Origin: an uncultured Oscillospiraceae bacterium
Lineage (GTDB): Bacteria; Bacillota; Clostridia; Oscillospirales; Oscillospiraceae
Assembly (NCBI GenBank): GCA_910587645.1
Contig: CAJUNA010000038.1
Span: forward strand, 1 to 27,280
Direction: 5' to 3'
Length of the DNA stretch: 27,280 nt
Position 1 is the stretch's first letter. Each line of letters starts with the position of its first letter. Below the pieces are notes generated by a model that was given only the letters and a program-made list of their open reading frames with translations, had not been told where the DNA came from and searched no databases. Made by a program: the position numbers and the translations under genes. Of the stretch, positions 23,698-27,280 are shown piece by piece.

Positions 23698-24218
23698 ATG
23701 AAAACGAGAGAACAAATCTACGGGCAAGAGGCCACCAGTATTCTTCGGGACATTACCATGTACCGGGCACTGACAGAGGAGCAGCTTCTCCGGCTCTACC
23801 CTGGAAAACGAGGCAAGGTCCAGAACCTTTTGTCCTATCTGACCAAGCAGGGGCGCATCTGGCACATCGACGGCCTGTACTGCGCCGCCCCGGAGTGCGC
23901 CGGGATGTGGACAAGGGGCTGCTGGCCGCAATTTGGGTGCTGGCGGACTTCATTGACCGGGCGGAGTTCCACTCCGTGGGCGATTTCCCTGCCAAGCTAA
24001 TCTTTTTCGCAGACGGCGAGGTGTACGAGGTTATCCATGCCGCCAACGGAAAAGAGGCCCTGATCAACCACATCCTGTCCGCCCCGGCAGAGGAAGCGTC
24101 CAGCTATCTGATCCTGGTGGACAAGCCGGAACAGATCCCGGAGTTGGAAATTCCCAACGTCCGCGGCTACTGTACTGTTTCCCCAGAAGGAGAGGTTCAA
24201 TACTATCAGAGAGAATAA
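23698..24218 (+). pseudogene. Frameshifted DUF5697-like ICE gene
   Basis: Two pieces in different frames join into one protein of about 173 residues: the first starts at ATG 23698 (MKTREQIYGQEATSILRDIT) and runs to about 23900; the second contains DVDKGLLAAIWVLADFIDRA and ends with GYCTVSPEGEVQYYQ at TAA 24216-24218. The frame change near 23897-23912 needs one base restored (or two removed). Conserved in gut Clostridia ICEs; function unknown, with a predicted winged-helix-like N-terminus. GGGAGG 7-8 bases upstream supports the start. The DUF number is from memory. Confidence 0.65.
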
Positions 24219-24233
24219 GGAAGGAGGACGGTC

Positions 24234-24896
24234 TTGAACCGAGCGATTCTATCCCAGCGTATTACATCCATTCTGGCCGATTTAAACCGGCTGACCAATG
24301 CCCTTTACGCTATGAATACCACCGACATCCAGCGATACCCCGATAACTACGAGGTGCTGTCCACCGACGCGGCTTTGCGGGCGGAGAATATCGCCTGCCG
24401 GCTGCGACACCTGATCTACTCCACTACCAGCATCAAAAAGGAGGAATATCTGACCTCCGCTGCCGTAATGCAGGGGATCAAGGTGGATGAGAACGATGGT
24501 GTTCTGGAAATCACACTGCCCTGTCTGCTTCCAAAGCGGAAACAGCGGCAGAGTACGGAATACCTGCTTGACCCTTTTACCGCCGCTATGAACCAATATG
24601 CCAGGAGCCGTCCCCTGCCCCGGCTCCAGCATTGCGTGGTCTGCTTTTCCCACGTCTACTGTCAGGACCTGCCCAAACGCCGGGTACGGGACTACGACAA
24701 CCTGGAACTGAAGCAGTTTCTGGACGTGGCAGCCTCGTTCATTTTGACCGATGACAGCGGACTGCTGTGCGACGCCTACAACACCACTGAGCTGGGCGAA
24801 ACGGACTGCACCCGCATCTCTATTATGGACAGCGCACGCTTCCCGGAATGGCTGGCGGAGCGTCAGGCGGCATTGCAATCCATCACAGATTTGTAG
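24234..24896 (+). CDS. DUF6100-like ICE protein of unknown function
   Basis: 220 residues from a TTG start with AAGGAGGA 6-7 bases upstream, 15 bases after the previous gene. It is intact. Features: a helical N-terminus (RITSILADLNRLTNALYAM), a strand-rich centre (GVLEITLPCLLPKRK), and VCFSHVYCQDLPKRRVRDYD followed by ELKQFLDVAASFILTDDSGL, which looks like a Holliday-junction-resolvase-like or RusA-like C-terminus (Asp in the VRDYDN and TDDSG positions); this last point is a guess. It belongs to the conserved accessory set of the ICE. I am not certain of the family number. Confidence 0.6.
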   Translation: MNRAILSQRITSILADLNRLTNALYAMNTTDIQRYPDNYEVLSTDAALRAENIACRLRHLIYSTTSIKKEEYLTSAAVMQGIKVDENDGVLEITLPCLLPKRKQRQSTEYLLDPFTAAMNQYARSRPLPRLQHCVVCFSHVYCQDLPKRRVRDYDNLELKQFLDVAASFILTDDSGLLCDAYNTTELGETDCTRISIMDSARFPEWLAERQAALQSITDL

Positions 24897-24915
24897 TAAA
24901 AATCTCCCCTAACAG

Positions 24916-25050
24916 GGGTCCCATTTTGGGCTGTTTTGATGCCTCCGTTTTGGGACCCTCGGTAAATTTTAGCAAAGCCTTGTGCGGCAGAGGGGTTCCC
25001 GCCCTTGGGCCGACATGGAAAATACCGAAGTTATACGCACCCTCGGTAAA
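24916..25050. repeat. Repeats in the 181-base gap before the next ICE gene
   Basis: ACCCTCGGTAAA occurs at 24955-24966 and again at 25039-25050, 84 bases apart. Just before the first copy an inverted repeat GGGTCCCA (24916-24923) / TGGGACCC (24951-24958) encloses 27 bases. The gap holds no gene; it may carry operators or a promoter. Confidence 0.5.
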
Positions 25051-25077
25051 AAACAGGTGAAAAGAGGTGGTATCAAC

Positions 25078-26208
25078 ATGGCTGCTGGCAGTAAGCAGAT
25101 TCCGCCCGAGGACACGCTGGCGAGCTTGCTGCTGACACTCACCGCTCTGTCTGGCGAGTTCCCCACGGCCCAGATAAGCCGCCTGCCCAGTACAGGCGCA
25201 TACCAGGAAAAAATCCTTAAAGCACTCAAAGGGGAAAAACTCCTGCGGACTTATTATCGTGATGGGCTGCGGTCGCTTCGGTTGACCACAGCTGCAAAAA
25301 AGCTGCTGGTGGACAAGTGGCCGGATCGGTTTCTGCCCTATCTCTCCGGCAGCACTGAGACGAATGTGTTGAAGTCGGAAGTGCCCCGCCGTCTGCGGCT
25401 CCACCGTATGGCTGAGGTTTTGGTGACAATGCTCAATGCCAACGTTACTGTATTCCCCTGGAAAAAGCCAGCTATATTCAGGCCCACGCCACTCGCCGCC
25501 GCTCCGTACATCAACCGGCCTGCCTACTACAGTTCCAGAGAAGTAAAAGGCTTGGGGGCACAGGCGGTCAAGATACGCGGCTCTCGCTCAACGGGCCTTC
25601 TTCTGACAGATGGTGTTATTTTCACTATCTACAACACCGGCACCTTTGCCATGAAGTGGGAGTACAAAGCGGAAATGCGGCTCAAAGCCATGCTCCAGAC
25701 AGAGCTATGTCAATGCCGGCTCCCAGGACAGTATCAAAACGCCGCATTGAATGCCATCGTGTTCGGTCGGGACATGGAGCAGATGCTGCCGCTGATGAAT
25801 GACGGTGGTGGACAGCGGGATTACTTTGTGTTGGACGGAAATTACCAGCATTTCTATTACCTGACCAGCGACCACCATGGAGAACTGATTTTGCAGCTGT
25901 TCTGTGACGCCGAACAGCAGGCGGTTCTGGATGCTATTCTCTCCCAGGACTTATCTCCCTGCCGCTCCGATTGGGTGGTGGAAAACGACGCGATGGACGG
26001 CAATTCCCCGGTGCTGTTCGCCTACACCTGTGATATGCCCCACATAAAACGGTTTGACACCGCGCTGGAGCTGCATGGGAAAACGGGGACGTTGTTTTGC
26101 TTCGATTTCCAGGAGGACGCACTGCAGCAGGTCTGTGGTCAGAGGGTAAAAATAGAGAGCCTTGACTTTGAAAAGGTCAAGGCTCTGCTGTTTGACGGAG
26201 ATTCTTGA
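25078..26208 (+). CDS. Conserved ICE protein of unknown function
   Basis: 376 residues, intact. I recognise it as a protein conserved in conjugative elements of gut Clostridia but cannot name a function. The first ~90 residues look like a winged helix (TLASLLLTLTALSGEFPTAQ, then KILKALKGEKLLRTYYRDGL), followed by RRLRLHRMAEVLVTML. The middle has VKIRGSRSTGLLLTDGVIFT and a long alpha/beta part with YFVLDGNYQHFYYLT and GTLFCFDFQEDAL. This layout resembles replication-relaxation type (Replic_Relax) proteins, which is a guess. The start is ATG 25078 with AAAGAGGTGG 6-8 bases before it; the frame extends upstream to 24982 without a ribosome site. Confidence 0.65.
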   Translation: MAAGSKQIPPEDTLASLLLTLTALSGEFPTAQISRLPSTGAYQEKILKALKGEKLLRTYYRDGLRSLRLTTAAKKLLVDKWPDRFLPYLSGSTETNVLKSEVPRRLRLHRMAEVLVTMLNANVTVFPWKKPAIFRPTPLAAAPYINRPAYYSSREVKGLGAQAVKIRGSRSTGLLLTDGVIFTIYNTGTFAMKWEYKAEMRLKAMLQTELCQCRLPGQYQNAALNAIVFGRDMEQMLPLMNDGGGQRDYFVLDGNYQHFYYLTSDHHGELILQLFCDAEQQAVLDAILSQDLSPCRSDWVVENDAMDGNSPVLFAYTCDMPHIKRFDTALELHGKTGTLFCFDFQEDALQQVCGQRVKIESLDFEKVKALLFDGDS

Positions 26209-26220
26209 TCCGATGGTAGA

Positions 26221-26559
26221 TTACACATTTTCAAAATCAGTTTCTTCCATCAGTTGCGAGATGTCACGTCCAGCATAGAAAACTCTGGCGATTTGAACCA
26301 GCTGTTGCTCAGAGTCTACAAAGTAAAGTACCTTATAGTTTTTTACCAGCAGCTTCCGAATCCCAAGAGCACGAAGCCGTTCGTCATCCTCATACGGATA
26401 ACGCTCTGGCATCTGCTTTAAGCTGAGGATTTCTTCTTTCAGGAGACGGTATAGATTTCCTGCGGTTCGGGGTTCTAAAAGGACTTGTCCGATATAGCGC
26501 ACGATGTCAGTAATGTCCGCCTGTGCCTGTATACCAATTTCGACCCGGTATTTTATCAT
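26221..26559 (-). CDS. RelE/ParE-family toxin
   Basis: 112 residues. Opens with MIKYRVEIGIQAQADITDIV, has LEPRTAGNLYRLLKEEILSL and closes with RKLLVKNYKVLYFVDSEQQL then IARVFYAGRDI, the typical end of the RelE/ParE fold. Members either cleave mRNA on the ribosome or poison gyrase; the sequence alone does not decide. Its ATG overlaps the antitoxin stop (ATGA), the usual coupled order with the antitoxin first. Opposite in direction to the ICE genes around it. Confidence 0.88.
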   Translation of the reverse strand: MIKYRVEIGIQAQADITDIVRYIGQVLLEPRTAGNLYRLLKEEILSLKQMPERYPYEDDERLRALGIRKLLVKNYKVLYFVDSEQQLVQIARVFYAGRDISQLMEETDFENV

Positions 26560-26867
26560 AGGCCGAACTCAGCCTCAATATCCCGGAACACATCTTCTGC
26601 TGGGCGTGTACGGCCAGCAGCGCAGTCATCATAACCGCGCTTTATTTCGGCATAAAACTCGTCGCTTGTCAGACTTCCTGCGGCAACCGGCGTCTTGACG
26701 GGCAGCGTTACCTCAAAGGGAAGGCCGCGCCGAAGTACGATCTGGTTCAGGAAAATATTGATTGCGCTGGACATTGGCATTCCAAGCTGGGTCAAAATGC
26801 TCTCCGCTTGCTCTTTAAGCGAGGCATCTACTCTCGCAAAAACATTGGCATCTTTCGCCATAGCCAT
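26556..26867 (-). CDS. RelB/DinJ-family antitoxin
   Basis: About 103 residues. The N-terminal half is a ribbon-helix-helix: ANVFARVDASLKEQAESILT then MPMSSAINIFLNQIVLRRGL, the classic RelB/DinJ signature. The C-terminal part (TSDEFYAEIKRGYDDCAAGR onward) is the toxin-wrapping helix. Start is uncertain between GTG 26870, ATG 26867 and ATG 26861; the AAAGGG site sits 4 bases before 26867 and 10 before 26861. Binds the toxin and likely represses its own promoter, where a short palindrome lies between the boxes. Confidence 0.88.
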   Translation of the reverse strand: MAMAKDANVFARVDASLKEQAESILTQLGMPMSSAINIFLNQIVLRRGLPFEVTLPVKTPVAAGSLTSDEFYAEIKRGYDDCAAGRTRPAEDVFRDIEAEFGL

Positions 26868-26884
26868 CACACCCTTTCACCGAT

Positions 26885-26913
26885 ATTATACGCTGTTGTC
26901 TACACAATAGCAA
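26885..26913 (-). promoter_or_regulatory. Promoter and likely operator of the toxin-antitoxin pair
   Basis: On the minus strand TTGCTA (26913-26908), 17 bases, TATAAT (26890-26885). The palindrome TTGT-ctac-ACAA (26896-26907) occupies the spacer, a plausible RelB binding site. Confidence 0.75.
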
Positions 26914-26934
26914 GCATTTTCGGAGGGATTTCAA

Positions 26935-27113
26935 ATATCAAAGAAAACGATCCTAAAGCTGCTGCTCATTTTGCCGGCCGCTCTGGGCGCTCTGCTCTAC
27001 GGAGGCGGCTATATCGCCCAGTTTCTCTACAACTACAACGTGTGGCAGGCGGCGGGCGGAGTTTTCGGTACTGCCCCGGAATTTCCAGACGGTGACTTCT
27101 TTATCTGTATCAC
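26935..27113 (+). pseudogene. VirD4/TraG coupling protein, N-terminal remnant with lost start codon
   Basis: Frame from 26935: SKKTILKLLLILPAALGALL, then YGGGYIAQFLYNYNVWQAAG and GTAPEFPDGDFFICI, the first membrane segment and loop of ICE-type VirD4/TraG coupling proteins. GGAGGG (26922-26927) lies 7 bases upstream of the expected start, but the codon there is ATA instead of ATG. At about 27112 the frame departs from the family because an IS21-type end begins; it stops at TAA 27136-27138. Roughly 60 of ~600 codons are present here. Confidence 0.75.
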
Positions 27114-27280
27114 TGTCATCGCCAGTGATAAAATGTAAAAAAACGCCGAGGAAAAAATGTAGTTTTGTGGCGGAGGAGGCGAAAAAAAGATAGACTCCCA
27201 ATCAGGGCGAGAAAGAGTCCGGAAAGGGAGTCAGAAAATGAAAGGAGCACAGTGGATGGAAATCCGAAGCGACAGACAAA
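27114..27280 (+). mobile_element. Left end of an IS21-family insertion sequence (partial)
   Basis: Starts at TGTCATCGCC, where VirD4 homology ends. IS21-type ends begin with TG and carry repeated internal motifs; here AAAATGTA occurs at 27130-27137 and again at 27157-27164. A hairpin GACTCCC (27193-27199) / GGGAGTC (27226-27232) precedes the first gene. The rest lies beyond the window. Confidence 0.6.
27256..27280 (+). CDS. istA: IS21 transposase IstA, first codons only
   Basis: ATG 27256 has AAAGGAG 8 bases upstream; ATG 27238 is in frame with its own AAAGGGAG. The residues MEIRSDRQ resemble the start of IstA proteins of this family (MEIRxDRQNG...), but only eight codons are in the window, so the call rests on those plus the element end upstream. 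Confidence 0.5.

Larger units (their letters stand above)
20321..27280 (+). mobile_element. Decayed integrative conjugative element segment
   Basis: The run tandem RHH - PrgI/VirB4 - DUF5697-like - DUF6100-like - unknown ICE protein - VirD4 is the set typical of Tn1549/CTn-type elements of gut Clostridia. No relaxase, integrase or lytic transglycosylase is in the window. VirB4, DUF5697 and VirD4 are broken, and IS110 and IS21 elements have entered. The left limit is uncertain: the radical SAM fragment, serine recombinase and IS5 fragment (18850-20256) may be part of it or separate insertions. The right part continues beyond the window. Confidence 0.7.

Noticed and set aside
26953..27201. 82-codon minus-strand frame over VirD4 and the IS21 end
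   Set aside because: It spans the junction between two recognisable elements in the opposite orientation, so it cannot be an old gene.

Overview
The window looks like the chromosome of a spore-forming, anaerobic Clostridia member of moderately high GC, probably a gut Oscillospiraceae (inference from gene content and codon use). Spore genes (spoVT, an alpha/beta SASP, yabP, yabQ, spoIIP, a dacF-type PBP), acetate kinase and ATP-dependent PEP carboxykinase fit such a fermenter. An invaded, decaying mobile region fills the last third.

Layout. 1-552: gene-poor, AT-rich DNA with two related palindromes and a fragment of a TnpW-like transposon protein, ending 4 bases before the next gene's stop codon; this looks like the scar of an older element. 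557-2618 (-): tmcAL (tRNA-Met cytidine acetate ligase) and a DUF3298-type lipoprotein. 2676-4879 (+): ackA, then spoVT behind a good sigma-G-like promoter. 4914-11728 (+): a sugar operon, alpha-galactosidase (GH36) - beta-galactosidase (GH2) - CbiK-type cobaltochelatase - TraX-like membrane protein, with overlapping or abutting junctions. 11788-12200: SASP. 12233-13916 (-): pckA. 14087-15221 (+): yabP and a yabQ-divIC reading frame with no stop between the two halves. 15278-15966 (-): hup and rqcP, convergent to yabPQ-divIC. 16041-18535 (-): dacF-type carboxypeptidase and spoIIP. 18639-18799: tRNA-Gly(CCC) with promoter and terminator.

From about 18850 the DNA is mobile: an IS5-type transposase fragment, an intact small serine resolvase, a radical SAM fragment, then part of a Gram-positive integrative conjugative element (ICE). 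The ICE part holds a tandem ribbon-helix-helix protein, an IS110 transposase stub, a PrgI-VirB4 ATPase broken by a frameshift and two deletions (one removes Walker A), a frameshifted DUF5697-like gene, a DUF6100-like gene, a conserved ICE protein of unknown role, an antisense RelB/RelE-type toxin-antitoxin pair with its own promoter, and a VirD4/TraG N-terminus that has lost its ATG and is cut by the left end of an IS21-family element running off the window. The transfer machinery here cannot work as read, while the resolvase, the toxin-antitoxin pair and some accessory genes remain open.

I found no CRISPR array, no rRNA and no convincing wholly new system. The most unusual points are the yabQ-divIC fusion frame, the tandem RHH gene with an internal start, the stepwise decay of the conjugation ATPase, the possible IS110 bridge-RNA remnant, and the paired palindromes at the left edge. 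Family names come from recognising sequence motifs; no database search was possible.
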